DNA of 64,000 nucleotides from Paenibacillus ferrarius (GCF_002027705.1 NZ_MBTG01000016.1:124001-188000), one strand, 5' to 3'; shown: positions 7,905-17,615, counted from the stretch's first letter. The notes: a model not told the origin generated them from the sequence alone. Translations and numbers: made by a program.

Positions 7905-9062
7905 CTAATCCCTCCAGTTGATCGGTATCGTCTGCCCTGTCCGGTTCGATTCCAATGCGGCTGTAAAAACCTTATGGCTTCCTGCTGCTTCTTCTGGCGT
8001 TGCACAGTAGAAAGGCTGCTGCGTATCGCTGCCATGCGCCAGTTCATCACAGAAAGCTGCCCACATTTGGAGAATCGAATCCGAGAAGCCGAATTCAAAG
8101 ATACCTCCTGTAATCGTGCCGTACGCTGATTTATATGGCGCATCTTCGACATGCCATGCTTGATTTCCGCCTGGTGTATAAGGCAAGGAAGCTACTTGTT
8201 TAGGATTCTTGGTCGTAAATTCTGCAGAGAACTCCGTACCTGTAATCCGGATAAACCACGTATTCGCATTGCCTGGAGCAATCCGTTTCGTTGATAGAAT
8301 CATAGGAAACTGTTGGGCTTCCAGCTCAACGTCACAGGCAAGAATCGCATTGTCCCACGTCTCACAAGGAACCATATTTCCCTTTCCATCCGGTCTTTCG
8401 GGTACGATTTTGGACAATAAGGCCCTTACTGACTTCGGCTTCCAGCCATACCGCATAGGCAGGTGCAGAACGTGCATCCCCAAATCCCCCATGCATCCAT
8501 ATTCGCCATTCGTCGCGATTCGCCTTTTCCAGTTAATCACTTTGGTCGGATCAAGATCGCTGGAATGCCAGAAACCCGCTTCGACTTCGATAATTGTACC
8601 GAATTTATTCTCTTGCACCCATTGAAAGATTTGCTGAGCCCCCGGATAAAAAGGAAACTCAGAGGAACAACGAACGATGACGTTAGGATGTTTGATAATG
8701 GCTTCTGAGATGAGCCGATTGGCTGCCTGATCTATGCCAAAAGGCTTTTCGCCCAGCAAATGCTTGCCTGCTTCGATAATGTCGATGTAGATTTGCGCAT
8801 GCAGATTGTGCGGAACAGCGCAATAAATAGCATCAACAGAAGGATTAGCAAGAAGCTCCTTATAGTCTGTGTAAGCCGCCTCTACGCTTGCAATGTTATC
8901 CTGGAACCACTGCGTAGCAGCCGCATTCGCATCGCATACGGCCACAATCTTTGGTTCAAAATCAACATGGGTCAGATGACACCAGCGGGCTGCCGCGCTA
9001 GCGAATTCTTTCCCCATTAAGCCGCAGCCAATAACACCAAAACGAATGATTTTTTTGGACAT
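7905..9062 (-). CDS. Gfo/Idh/MocA-family NAD(P)-dependent oxidoreductase
   Basis: The protein has 385 residues. An N-terminal Rossmann fold opens IRFGVIGCGLMGKEFASAA (GxGxxG), and LGEKPFGID near residue 110 carries the family's EKP motif with the conserved lysine. The C-terminal half is the usual substrate-binding beta-sheet domain. Such enzymes oxidise or reduce hydroxyls of sugars and inositols. It has a good AAAGGAG site before ATG 9062. It sits between the aldolase and the kinase, so it probably converts a sugar acid or polyol into the ketose that is then phosphorylated and split (inference). Confidence 0.9.
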   Translation of the reverse strand: MSKKIIRFGVIGCGLMGKEFASAAARWCHLTHVDFEPKIVAVCDANAAATQWFQDNIASVEAAYTDYKELLANPSVDAIYCAVPHNLHAQIYIDIIEAGKHLLGEKPFGIDQAANRLISEAIIKHPNVIVRCSSEFPFYPGAQQIFQWVQENKFGTIIEVEAGFWHSSDLDPTKVINWKRRIATNGEYGCMGDLGMHVLHLPMRYGWKPKSVRALLSKIVPERPDGKGNMVPCETWDNAILACDVELEAQQFPMILSTKRIAPGNANTWFIRITGTEFSAEFTTKNPKQVASLPYTPGGNQAWHVEDAPYKSAYGTITGGIFEFGFSDSILQMWAAFCDELAHGSDTQQPFYCATPEEAAGSHKVFTAALESNRTGQTIPINWRD

Positions 9063-9086
9063 GTTAGCACGATCTCCTTTGAAATG

Positions 9087-9920
9087 TTATGAAGTTAAAA
9101 TAGCAAGAGCCTGCTCTGCGGAATTGCCGTGGTGAACGATGGACATCAAGGCTTTAGTCATGTCGGCCGGATTCGGATGCTGAATGACATTACGGCCATA
9201 GACGATGCCTGAAGCGCCTTGCTTCATCAAGGCTGCGGTACGAGTCATAATTTCTTCATCACTTGCTCTCCCGCCGCCGCGCACAAGTACCGGAATTCCG
9301 GAAGCTACTTCAATAACCCGGTGATATTCGTCTACATGGTCACAAGGATCTGCTTTAATGACATCCGCGCCCAATTCAACGGCTTGGCGTACGAGGGGTA
9401 AAATTTTATGGATATCGCCATCTACCATATAGCCGCCTTTGACGTCATTCGCCAGCATAACCAAAGGTTCTACCATAAGGGGCATGCCGTACTTTTCACA
9501 TTCTGTTTTTAAAATCGAAACATTGCGAACACATTGATAATGCAGCTCTGGCTGATTTGGCAGCAGCAGCAAATTAACACAGACCGACACAGCGTCGAGT
9601 CGGACAGCTTGCTCAATCGCCTTATCGATAAGCTCACTAAACAAGAATCGCGGCAGCTCGCTTCCATAAATATTAGCTGCATCTGTACGAAGCACGAGTC
9701 CAGGTTTCTGACTACCCGGGATGGACTGGAGATGTCCAGCCTGCCCAACGCTTAGTTGTATGCAATCGGGACCTGCTTCTACAATCGTTGTGATCGCTTG
9801 CTTCATATTCTCAATTCCAGCTAGAAAACCAAACTCATTAAAAAAACCATGATCCACAGCCACATCAAAGCATTTCCCCTGCTCACTAAACATTCGGTTT
9901 AATCTTGGTTTAAGTGTCAA
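9087..9920 (-). CDS. Class I aldolase of the DhnA/LsrF type
   Basis: This 277-residue TIM-barrel protein resembles the DhnA-type class I aldolases. CFDVAVDHGFFNEFG is the phosphate-loop region, ADVIKADPCD carries the Schiff-base lysine on its strand, and VLVRGGGRASDEE is the C-terminal phosphate-binding glycine motif. The start is TTG at 9920 behind GGGAG. The LKPRLNRMF that follows is the normal N-terminus of the family, which supports TTG over the later ATG. It is the first gene of the operon. The kinase next door should supply a ketose phosphate for retro-aldol cleavage. The substrate cannot be fixed by eye. Confidence 0.88.
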   Translation of the reverse strand: MTLKPRLNRMFSEQGKCFDVAVDHGFFNEFGFLAGIENMKQAITTIVEAGPDCIQLSVGQAGHLQSIPGSQKPGLVLRTDAANIYGSELPRFLFSELIDKAIEQAVRLDAVSVCVNLLLLPNQPELHYQCVRNVSILKTECEKYGMPLMVEPLVMLANDVKGGYMVDGDIHKILPLVRQAVELGADVIKADPCDHVDEYHRVIEVASGIPVLVRGGGRASDEEIMTRTAALMKQGASGIVYGRNVIQHPNPADMTKALMSIVHHGNSAEQALAILTS

Positions 9921-9962
9921 TGAAAGTCACTCCCTTAAATAATTGTTATTCTACAACGAAAT

Positions 9963-9984
9963 TTAAGTTCGTTAATAACCTTAA
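9963..9984. promoter_or_regulatory. Inverted repeat in the aldolase operon promoter region
   Basis: TTAAG at 9963 and CTTAA ending at 9984 form an inverted repeat about 40 bp upstream of the aldolase start. The right half AACCTTAA matches the palindrome before deoR. The surrounding 9921-10039 stretch is AT-rich promoter DNA with no gene. Confidence 0.35.
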
Positions 9985-10039
9985 ATGTTGTTTTATAACA
10001 TTATAATAAGTTAATTTCGAACATTCGTCTATAGAAAAT

Positions 10040-10067
10040 AAACCACCCGGAATGAATCAGGTGGTTT
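10040..10067 (-). terminator. Terminator after the oligogalacturonate-lyase-like gene
   Basis: AAACCACC and GGTGGTTT pair around a 12-base loop 19 bp after the minus-strand stop at 10086, followed on that strand by ATTTTC. It separates the pectin-type operon from the aldolase operon. Confidence 0.7.
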
Positions 10068-10085
10068 AAACTAATTTTATAAGGT

Positions 10086-11180
10086 TTACTTTAGATTGCT
10101 TATGTCTATAATGCCGACTTGCAGCACATCCTGCGCATCCGAAAATGTGAAGGCAATCTTCCGGCTGTCCGGACTAAAGGACGGATGAGGATGTCCTGGA
10201 TGCATCCCACGGCATGGCAGCTCGCATAACAGGGTGGACTGTTTCGTAGCCGTGTTGATCAGCACGATTTTGGAAATGCCTGGCTCCTGTGTATCTGCGG
10301 CCGCATGCTTGCCATCAGGACTGATGCCAACATGCCAATACCGATAATCTCCGTTAATGAACTCGCTATGCTCGCCCTGCCGATCTACGAAATACACACC
10401 TGTAGGTTGATCCGGACTATGCGGATATTTCACGAAATACAGCCCGCTCCCGTCGAACGCCCACATTTCGTGACCGACATACTCGACAGGCAGTCCGCTC
10501 TCCGCTCTTTTTTGCAAAAAGAGATTGCGCATGTCTCCAGTACGCGTATCAACCACCCAGAGCCGATCCGGAATCTGCTCCGTTGCGCCCTCATGCGAGA
10601 AGAACACTTGCTGCGGATCGACCGGATTGATCATGGCATGATTCGCCACCGGATAAGGCTCTTCAAACCGCGGACGAGCTGCTTCGCGCACCTCACCGCT
10701 GACCGAATTCACCGTGCCGATTACCCAATCGGCTTCCTGAGACTCAGCACCCTCGGACGGATGAAGCGCCTCCTTCCAATACACGCCTAGCATCTTGCCG
10801 TCATTCGTTATCGACAAGGGCCCAAAGAACGTGCAGTGCTCTTCCAGCTTGCAAATCGTACGCCGCTGCCCGCTCCATGCATCAATTGCGTATAGCTCAT
10901 TTTTGTCCAACAAATATAAAATATCATCGCTCGAAACAGCCCCGCTTCCCCAAATCCGGCCTTCCTCCAGCACCTGCCTATGACCCGTTTCCGTATCGAA
11001 ACGCACGATATTGCCCTTCCACGTCTCCCGGTCCATGTCCGTATACGCAATGAGATGCCGGCTGTTCGACAACCAGGACATCGCCGTAAAATAAAGATGC
11101 CCTGTATCGCCTGCTTCTGAGCCTAGTGCGAGGATCGGCAGCCCTGTGATTGTATCTGTAAATGATGTTTGCTTTAGCAT
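10086..11180 (-). CDS. Oligogalacturonate-lyase-like beta-propeller protein
   Basis: The 364-residue protein is built of repeated WD40/TolB-like blades: HVGISPDGKHAAAD, HPHPSFSPDSRKIAFTFSD, and earlier TNDGKMLGVYWKEAL. The N-terminal FTDTITGLPILALG and the C-terminal GHPHPSFSPD are characteristic of the oligogalacturonide lyase family (Pfam Pectate_lyase22). No signal peptide is present, so it acts in the cytoplasm, where such enzymes split imported unsaturated digalacturonate. It is encoded 23 bp after the sensor-regulator, in the same operon as a sugar importer. A non-catalytic TolB-like propeller is the alternative, because I cannot map the metal-binding histidines with certainty. Confidence 0.7.
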   Translation of the reverse strand: MLKQTSFTDTITGLPILALGSEAGDTGHLYFTAMSWLSNSRHLIAYTDMDRETWKGNIVRFDTETGHRQVLEEGRIWGSGAVSSDDILYLLDKNELYAIDAWSGQRRTICKLEEHCTFFGPLSITNDGKMLGVYWKEALHPSEGAESQEADWVIGTVNSVSGEVREAARPRFEEPYPVANHAMINPVDPQQVFFSHEGATEQIPDRLWVVDTRTGDMRNLFLQKRAESGLPVEYVGHEMWAFDGSGLYFVKYPHSPDQPTGVYFVDRQGEHSEFINGDYRYWHVGISPDGKHAAADTQEPGISKIVLINTATKQSTLLCELPCRGMHPGHPHPSFSPDSRKIAFTFSDAQDVLQVGIIDISNLK

Positions 11181-11203
11181 CGTCCGTACCTCCTGTTGCC
11201 TTA

Positions 11204-13564
11204 TTATTCGGTGGAATCGCCTGTATTAGCAGCGCCCTCTGCTCCTCTGAGCAGCGCCTGCTCCCGTTCCCGATATTCGCCTGGGGTAAATCCCGTGCTT
11301 TTCTTGAAAATTCGCACGAAGCTGTTGACATTCGTGTAGCCGACCGCCCCTGATACATCTCGGATCAGCATATCGCTGCCGGCGAGCAGCTCCTTCGCCT
11401 TGCTCATGCGAATATCCATCAAATAATCGATGAAATTTCTTTCCGTTTGCTCCTTGAAAATGCGGCTCACATGCGACACACTCAGCTTGAACTCGCTTGC
11501 CAAATAATTCAATGACAAATCGCTGTGCATATAATGGGCGTCAATGAAAGCGGTGATCCGCTCAACAACGTCGTTTCGATCTCGATTGCTGCGTCTCTCA
11601 TCAATTAGCCCTGCATAGCGGCCAAGCTGCTCGATGACGTAGTCCGACAACTCATGGATGCTTTCATATTGGCTCAACAGATCGAATAGCCGATGCGACG
11701 GCGCCTCCTCGAGCAGCGACGGATCAATCTCGCCTACCGTCTTGGCTGCCTTCATCATAAAATGCACCACAAGCTGGCGAATCATATCAGGCGCAGCGCC
11801 GCTGCCAGCCATCTCGCCGAACCAACGCTCCGTCTGCTTCGTCATCTTCTCGCCATCGGTCATCCGCAGCGAGTCAACGATCCCATCGGTCATGCCAAGC
11901 AAGCGCATAAATTCTCCGCTCGCCGGCTCCCGGATATCCTCACTGGATATAATTGAATTGCCGCCGAGTATCATTTTGTACGACAGTGCCGACATCGCAT
12001 CGTGATAGGAATGCTGCAGCGCGCCCAAATCTTGCGTCATGCGGCCGAGCCCAATTGAGATCGTCTGTTTGAACTGTTCTTCCACATAGCTCTTGATCAT
12101 TTCGGCAACCGCCAATGCCCGCAGCAGATTCGCCTCGCCGTTATCTTCGTCAAAGCTGATCACAATAACCACCATACCGTCCCGCGCTTCAATGGCGATT
12201 CCCCGGTACTCGGTGTTGATCATCTCCTCCGCCACATTACAGAGGGCGTAGCTGTATAAATGAAGATCCTCAGGAGTCGCTATCGCGGACTTTCCATCGA
12301 ACTGGGCAGCCATTGCGATATATTGCACCGCGTGCAGCGGAAAGCCGATTGCTTCAAGGCTGGGCAGCAGTTCGCCCGGATTTTTGCGCGCGCCGATCAG
12401 CGCGTCCATCACCAGCCGCCATTTGATAACTGGCTGTGTTTCGCGCATTTGCCTGTACATACGATTGCTGTCTTCCAATATGTACGACAAGGAAACTTCG
12501 ATGCCGCTGAATTCATCGTCTGCCGCATACTCGCTTCTTCTTTCATTGCCGCTATACGCCTGCAGCTGTTTCGTCACATTCGAGAGGACCCTGTTCACAG
12601 GCCGGAACATCCAGCTGTTCAGTACAACTGCCATGCCCGCTGCCAACAGCAGCAAAATAATCGAAATGCCAAACATTGTGTTCCGCACCTGAACCAGCGG
12701 CTTGCTGAGCTCAGAATCGGATACCACGCTTACAATTTCCCAGCCCGTATACGGACTTTTCATATAAAAGACGGTTCTGTTGATCCCATTCATTTTGGTA
12801 CGGAACTGCCCTTCATCCCGCTTAGTCATTTCATTGGACCAAAGCACCTCGCCTGCAGGCGTGCCGATCAACGATTTATCGGAATGACTGAGCACAGTGC
12901 CTTGCTCGTCTGTCAGAAACAAGTACCCCAGAGAAGGATCTATCGCATTTTTGATCAGATTGTAGACGGAACGCTCATCAACATTGAACGCAACTGCGCC
13001 CTTTCGGTATCCTTCGCCATGTGTCAGCGGATAGGAGCGAATGAGCGTCATGACGTTCTGCCGAATCTTACCCGTTTCATCGATAGACACCTTTCGCGTA
13101 CCGATCCATTGATAAAAGCCTTTGTAGCTTTCGAACTCACGAATCCATTGATAATCAAGGCCCGGCTCCGCCGTCTGAAACGGATTCGTCTGTGACCAGC
13201 GCTTTTTCGCATAGGAGTACAAATCGATGGAAAAAATAGTATCGTTGCTCAGCAGCATATCTCCGATCCGGTTGTTGATCGTGATGGTATCCTGCTGATC
13301 CGCAGCATCATCCTCCATGAACGTCCGCATATCCCGGCTGCGTAGAAATTGCATCGTTTCCGAGTCGATCCCTTTCAGCACCAACAGCAGTTTATCATTG
13401 ACCTCGTGGAGCAGCGACATATTCGTTCGCTCGACTTCTGCCTGAAGATGATCGGTCGTGATGAAATAAGACAGGCCTGCTGTCGAAACAATACATAGGC
13501 TCAAAAAAAGTAAAATGATCGACATAGCGCGCTTCGAACGGCTTCTCTTTTGTCGCCAAAACAT
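11204..13564 (-). CDS. Membrane-bound AraC-family sensor-regulator
   Basis: The 786-residue one-component regulator begins MFWRQKRSRSKRAMSIILLF. A first helix (about 14-35), an extracytoplasmic Cache-like sensor (about 36-285) and a second helix (about 290-310) are followed by a cytoplasmic linker and a C-terminal AraC double helix-turn-helix (about 680-775, with LSLNYLASEFKLSVSHVSRI and DVSGAVGYTNVNSFVRIFK). The ATG at 13564 follows GGGGGCAGAGGC. An upstream TTG reading would swallow that ribosome site. It sits between the binding lipoprotein and the lyase-like gene, so it presumably senses the extracellular sugar or the loaded binding protein and activates this operon. Confidence 0.9.
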   Translation of the reverse strand: MFWRQKRSRSKRAMSIILLFLSLCIVSTAGLSYFITTDHLQAEVERTNMSLLHEVNDKLLLVLKGIDSETMQFLRSRDMRTFMEDDAADQQDTITINNRIGDMLLSNDTIFSIDLYSYAKKRWSQTNPFQTAEPGLDYQWIREFESYKGFYQWIGTRKVSIDETGKIRQNVMTLIRSYPLTHGEGYRKGAVAFNVDERSVYNLIKNAIDPSLGYLFLTDEQGTVLSHSDKSLIGTPAGEVLWSNEMTKRDEGQFRTKMNGINRTVFYMKSPYTGWEIVSVVSDSELSKPLVQVRNTMFGISIILLLLAAGMAVVLNSWMFRPVNRVLSNVTKQLQAYSGNERRSEYAADDEFSGIEVSLSYILEDSNRMYRQMRETQPVIKWRLVMDALIGARKNPGELLPSLEAIGFPLHAVQYIAMAAQFDGKSAIATPEDLHLYSYALCNVAEEMINTEYRGIAIEARDGMVVIVISFDEDNGEANLLRALAVAEMIKSYVEEQFKQTISIGLGRMTQDLGALQHSYHDAMSALSYKMILGGNSIISSEDIREPASGEFMRLLGMTDGIVDSLRMTDGEKMTKQTERWFGEMAGSGAAPDMIRQLVVHFMMKAAKTVGEIDPSLLEEAPSHRLFDLLSQYESIHELSDYVIEQLGRYAGLIDERRSNRDRNDVVERITAFIDAHYMHSDLSLNYLASEFKLSVSHVSRIFKEQTERNFIDYLMDIRMSKAKELLAGSDMLIRDVSGAVGYTNVNSFVRIFKKSTGFTPGEYREREQALLRGAEGAANTGDSTE

Positions 13565-13604
13565 GCCTCTGCCCCCTCGAGTTCTCGACAATTGCTACTG
13601 CGAG

Positions 13605-15200
13605 TTATTTGAAATTTGCTTTATTTTTTTCATACCATTCTTGGGCAATTTGATCTGCCTTGTCGCCGCCAGCGCTTTTGTATTCTTTACGTATCATCTC
13701 AAGCGCTTGCTCTGGCGTAATATCGCCTTTGACGATCGCTCTTGTGCGAATCTCGACCAGCTTCAGCTCGACGCTCGCCAGCACATTGCTGATTTCCGGC
13801 GAATTCGGGGAGAACGGAATATCCCGACGGAACGGCACGCTTAGCGCTGTCTTCATCGCTTCAACGTTCAGCTTCGCCCAGCGCTGCGAAAGCGGATCCG
13901 GTGCGGCTTTAACCATCAAATCCTCCAGCTTGAACGTCTTCGCATCATTTCTTAGGATCGCATACTCTCCGGCATAGGCAACTTCCTTCTTATATTTGTC
14001 CGCATCCAGCACCTGAGGAACGCCATTCACTAATTTGAAATGCGTGTTCTCAATACCGTTTGCCAGTGTGTACCAGCCTTTATCCAGCAGCCAGTCGAGA
14101 TATTGGATTGCTGCCTTCGGATTTTTCATATCTTTATTGAACGCCACATAAATATTGGCTGGCGTTTCTTGGTAAGCGCCAAACTTGCCGTACTTCGTTG
14201 CGAAAGCCGGTAACGGCACCGGGTTCGCATCCGGGAAATTCTTCATCAGATCCTTCATATAGGTGTCGATGCCATTGCCAACGCTGCCGATCAGGATGCC
14301 TGATTTACCTTGCGCCCAGTCCGCCATCATCTTCTGGCTATTTTTATCCGTCATATATTCCTTATCAATGTATCCGTTCTCATATAGCTTGCGCTCGAAG
14401 CTAATTGCACCCACATTGCGGTCAACGAGCCTCGAATTAACCATTTTACCGCCCTCGAGGTACCATTGCGTGCTATGTGTCGCATAGAGGCCAGCGATCA
14501 CGTTAGGCCAGACATACATCGATACGACAGGTGCGTTCGTATTCCCGGACAACCCTTTCTCTTTGAAGGCCTTGGTCACGGCAAAAAACTCTTCCTCTGT
14601 CGTTGGCGCCTTCATGCCTACCTTGTCCAGCCAATCCTGACGAATCCACATGCCGCCATTGGCTATGCCATTCATTGGCCTCTTCGTTGTAATCCCATAT
14701 ATTTTGCCGTCAAATGTCATAAGCGGCTTCAGGTCTGGATTTTCATTGATATAATTTTTAATGACACTGCTGTATTGATTGATGTATTCATCAATCGGTT
14801 GAACGACGCCCTGTGAGACAAGCGTACCGATATAATTGCGGTCATAATCCCAGATTAAATCAGGTGCTTCACCTGAGGCAATCAGTGTATTCAGCTTATC
14901 CTGCGCCTGGTTGCGGGGAACCGGCACATATTTGACCTGAACGCCCGATTGCTCCTGAATCCACTTGGTCCAGCGATTCTGTTCATAGGAGCCTTCTTCT
15001 GCGGCAACGGCGCCGCGGTCGTACATCGCAACGCTAACGGCCTTCGGCAGCTTATCGTATTTATCTCCCGCCTTGCCTGCTGCGGATGGAGCTGGACTGC
15101 TGCTTGCTCCTTCCTCCGCCTTGCTGCAGCCGGTTAAAGCCGCTCCCAACGTCATGGCCAAAATCGTGGAGCCTAACACCCATCTTTTTGTTCTCTTCAT
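13605..15200 (-). CDS. Extracellular solute-binding lipoprotein (LipO type)
   Basis: This protein has 531 residues with a lipoprotein signal, MKRTKRWVLGSTILAMTLGA then LTGC (Cys25). Proline- and serine-rich linker residues follow. The long family 1 binding fold is typical of Paenibacillus LplA/YtcQ-like proteins that serve LplB/LplC permeases. The start is ATG 15200 behind GGGAGGT; a GTG five codons earlier is only read-through of the ribosome site. It works with the two permeases encoded just upstream. The ligand is probably a plant-cell-wall oligosaccharide, judging from the lyase-like gene (inference). Confidence 0.93.
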   Translation of the reverse strand: MKRTKRWVLGSTILAMTLGAALTGCSKAEEGASSSPAPSAAGKAGDKYDKLPKAVSVAMYDRGAVAAEEGSYEQNRWTKWIQEQSGVQVKYVPVPRNQAQDKLNTLIASGEAPDLIWDYDRNYIGTLVSQGVVQPIDEYINQYSSVIKNYINENPDLKPLMTFDGKIYGITTKRPMNGIANGGMWIRQDWLDKVGMKAPTTEEEFFAVTKAFKEKGLSGNTNAPVVSMYVWPNVIAGLYATHSTQWYLEGGKMVNSRLVDRNVGAISFERKLYENGYIDKEYMTDKNSQKMMADWAQGKSGILIGSVGNGIDTYMKDLMKNFPDANPVPLPAFATKYGKFGAYQETPANIYVAFNKDMKNPKAAIQYLDWLLDKGWYTLANGIENTHFKLVNGVPQVLDADKYKKEVAYAGEYAILRNDAKTFKLEDLMVKAAPDPLSQRWAKLNVEAMKTALSVPFRRDIPFSPNSPEISNVLASVELKLVEIRTRAIVKGDITPEQALEMIRKEYKSAGGDKADQIAQEWYEKNKANFK

Positions 15201-15285
15201 ACAATGACCTCCCACATGGATTGATTATATCACAAGGCGTTTGGCGCCATTATGACTAGCGATAAGACAATCTGCGTTCAACAAG

Positions 15286-16155
15286 CTAGCCTTTGACAGA
15301 GCCCATTAAAACGCCTTTCACGAAATACTTTTGCAGAAACGGATAAATAATCAGAATCGGCAGCGAAGCCAGCATCGCGGCTCCCGCACGAACGCCTTCC
15401 GGAGGCAGCGCGTTGTTCGCGTTCGCCAAATCTCCGACCAGCAGGGCGGGATCGAGGTTGTCGATCATTTGGTAGAGCTTCACCATCAAAGACATTTGGG
15501 TTGAGCTTTTGATAAAAATAAGCACGTTGTAATACGCATTCCACCACCCCACCGCATAGAAAAGCGTCAAGGCTGCGATAACCGGAAGCGCCAGCGGTAG
15601 AACGATACGCACAAGTACGACCCAGTCTTTCGCCCCGTCGATGGCTGCCGACTCCTCAAGCTCTCCCGGCAAACCCTCGAAGAAGGTCTTCAAGACGAAA
15701 AAGTTGTACGTGCTGAGAAGGCCTGGCAGCCAAAGCGACCAATACGTATTCATAAGCCCCAAGCTTTTAATAAGCAGAAACTGTGGGATCAGCCCTCCGC
15801 TGAACAACATCGTAAAAATAATCATGCCAAGCACCAGTCCCCGTCCGCGCAGATCCATTTTGGACAGCGGATAAGCGGCCATGATGGTAACCAGCATATT
15901 TAGCGTGGTGCCAACAACCGTCATTAGAACCGTATTTTTCATCGCCATGAACAGCTGTCCGTCATCAATCAAGTTGCGATAGGCATCCCATGTGAACTGT
16001 TTGGGCCAAATTGAAACACTTCCGGCACGTATGGCCTCACCCGAACTAAGGGAAACAGCCAGCACATTCAGAAACGGAAATAACGTCGAGAACGTGCATA
16101 TCGCTAAAATGAAATAAAGCAGTACGCGGGGCACGCGTTCTTTCCAATTGGCCAT
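15286..16155 (-). CDS. Sugar ABC transporter permease (LplC/YtcP type)
   Basis: The 289-residue membrane protein starts MANWKERVPRVLLYFILAIC behind AAAGGAGGGG. The EAA loop is EESAAIDGAKDWVVLVRIVL and the C-terminus ends KGVLMGSVKG, the standard ending of the YtcP group. It has six membrane helices. It pairs with the LplB-type permease upstream; the upstream gene's stop lies about 50 bp ahead of this start. No dedicated ATPase gene is present, so a shared MsmX-type ATPase is likely. Confidence 0.93.
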   Translation of the reverse strand: MANWKERVPRVLLYFILAICTFSTLFPFLNVLAVSLSSGEAIRAGSVSIWPKQFTWDAYRNLIDDGQLFMAMKNTVLMTVVGTTLNMLVTIMAAYPLSKMDLRGRGLVLGMIIFTMLFSGGLIPQFLLIKSLGLMNTYWSLWLPGLLSTYNFFVLKTFFEGLPGELEESAAIDGAKDWVVLVRIVLPLALPVIAALTLFYAVGWWNAYYNVLIFIKSSTQMSLMVKLYQMIDNLDPALLVGDLANANNALPPEGVRAGAAMLASLPILIIYPFLQKYFVKGVLMGSVKG

Positions 16156-16205
16156 CCGCAGCCCCTCCTTTCGGTATTTATATTTACTGCCAGCCATACG
16201 CTCCG

Positions 16206-17171
16206 CTACCATAACGCTCGCTCTCCCATCGCCCGAATAACGCGATTCACCAGAAGCACAAGCACCAAGCCGACGAGGGATTGGACCAATCCAATCGCGG
16301 TCGTGTAGCTGTATTGCAGATTGACCAGACCAAGTCTGTAAATGTACGTACTCATCACGTCGGAAACGCTGGTCACCATCGGATTGGTCAGCGCCCAGAT
16401 GTGCTCGAAGCCCACGTCGAACATGCGGCCCATCTGCAGAACCAGCATGAGCGCGATCGTGCTTCGGATGCCTGGAAGCGTTACATGCCAGATCTGCCGC
16501 AGCTTGCCGCCGCCGTCCATACGGGCCGCTTCATACAGATGTGGATCAATGCTGGACATTGCTGCCAAATAAAGAATCGTACTGAATCCTGCATCCCGCC
16601 ATATACCGGAGAACACATAAACAAAGGGCCACCAAAAAGTGTTGCCCATAAAATAGATCGGTTCAAGCCCGAACGCCTTCAGCACATAATTGACAAACCC
16701 GCTGCCTGGGGAAAGCAGTCCGATAACGATCGTGCCGAGAATAATCCATGATAAAAAATGCGGCAAGTAAAGCAGGTTCTGCACCACTCGCTTGTACCAT
16801 TCCACCCGGATTTCGTTCAGCATAATGGCGAGCGCGATCGGCACAGGAAAGCCAAAAACCAATCCATATAGATTCAACAGGAGTGTATTGCGTACAATCT
16901 TCAACAGCTCAGTGCTGTGCAGCAGCCGGGTGAACTGGTCCAGCCCCACCCATTTGCTGCCCCAAATACCGTCAGCTAAGCGAAAATCCTTAAACGCAAT
17001 GATCTCCCCGTATAAGGGGAAATACTTGAATATGATGAAGTAAGCGATTACCGGCAGGAGCAGCATATAGAGAAACGGTCTGCGCTTTAGATCTCTCCAT
17101 AACGATCTCCGTGATGTCATCTGTTTGGCATGACCGGTGACTGGGGCATCTACGGCTGGTTGTGCAAGCAT
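16206..17171 (-). CDS. Sugar ABC transporter permease (LplB type)
   Basis: The 321-residue protein starts MLAQPAVDAPVTGHAKQ behind GGAAGGTG. The frame is open for another 43 codons upstream, but that stretch has no ribosome site at its head. The LplB hallmark FKYFPLYGEIIAFKDF follows the first helix, and the EAA loop is YEAARMDGGGKLRQIWHVTL. It has six helices. It is the first gene of the operon with the LplC permease, lipoprotein, sensor and lyase-like protein. The promoter must lie in 17172-17400, where I could not assign a convincing box. Confidence 0.92.
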   Translation of the reverse strand: MLAQPAVDAPVTGHAKQMTSRRSLWRDLKRRPFLYMLLLPVIAYFIIFKYFPLYGEIIAFKDFRLADGIWGSKWVGLDQFTRLLHSTELLKIVRNTLLLNLYGLVFGFPVPIALAIMLNEIRVEWYKRVVQNLLYLPHFLSWIILGTIVIGLLSPGSGFVNYVLKAFGLEPIYFMGNTFWWPFVYVFSGIWRDAGFSTILYLAAMSSIDPHLYEAARMDGGGKLRQIWHVTLPGIRSTIALMLVLQMGRMFDVGFEHIWALTNPMVTSVSDVMSTYIYRLGLVNLQYSYTTAIGLVQSLVGLVLVLLVNRVIRAMGERALW

Positions 17172-17335
17172 ACTTCGTTCACCTTCCTTTCTGTTTGTCA
17201 GCCTCTTGCTGCGATTCGGCTTGAATCCAACATAACAACCGGCGACTTCTCTGGAAATCTCCACTTTTTGCGACCTCATGCATCCTTTGATCGGAGGCAT
17301 ACACCTTTTTTGATCCTCTATGCCATTGATGATAA

Positions 17336-17360
17336 AACCCAGGCAAATGGCGCCTGGGTT
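17336..17360. terminator. Stem-loop upstream of the LplB operon
   Basis: AACCCAGGC and GCCTGGGTT pair perfectly with a 7-base loop. On the minus strand it is followed by TTATC. It could stop read-through entering the LplB operon from the repeat region, or form part of that operon's leader. Confidence 0.5.
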
Positions 17361-17404
17361 GGGAAGGGGAGGCTATTATGAGTAAGCGTAACGAAATGCG
17401 GATA

Positions 17405-17580
17405 TCTGGGGAGTGCGGCGAGTTGCAGCTAGATGCTGCGATGTGTGCGAGTTCGGCGGTTGAGCGAGTGCGGCGAGTTGCAGCTAGGTGCTGCGATGTG
17501 TGCGAGTGCGGCGGGTTGCGGCTAAGTGCTGCGTTGTGTGCGAGTGCGGCGGGTTGCAACGACAGTGCAACAACTTGCAG
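17405..17580. repeat. Imperfect tandem array, 38-bp G-rich unit
   Basis: Units begin GAGTGCGGCGAGTTGCAGCT at 17411, 17466, 17504 and 17542. The steps are 55, 38 and 38 bp; the first step carries a 17-bp insertion. Copies differ by a few bases and no convincing reading frame spans them. The array is in the 17172-18661 gap, which has no gene I can support. Confidence 0.8.
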
Positions 17581-17615
17581 CGGCGTTCAGCGGCTTCCAA
17601 CCACTTGCTTCTCGG

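Noticed and set aside
12260..13195. 311-codon plus-strand frame
   Set aside because: It is antisense to the AraC sensor-regulator gene, whose domains are clear; no ribosome site.
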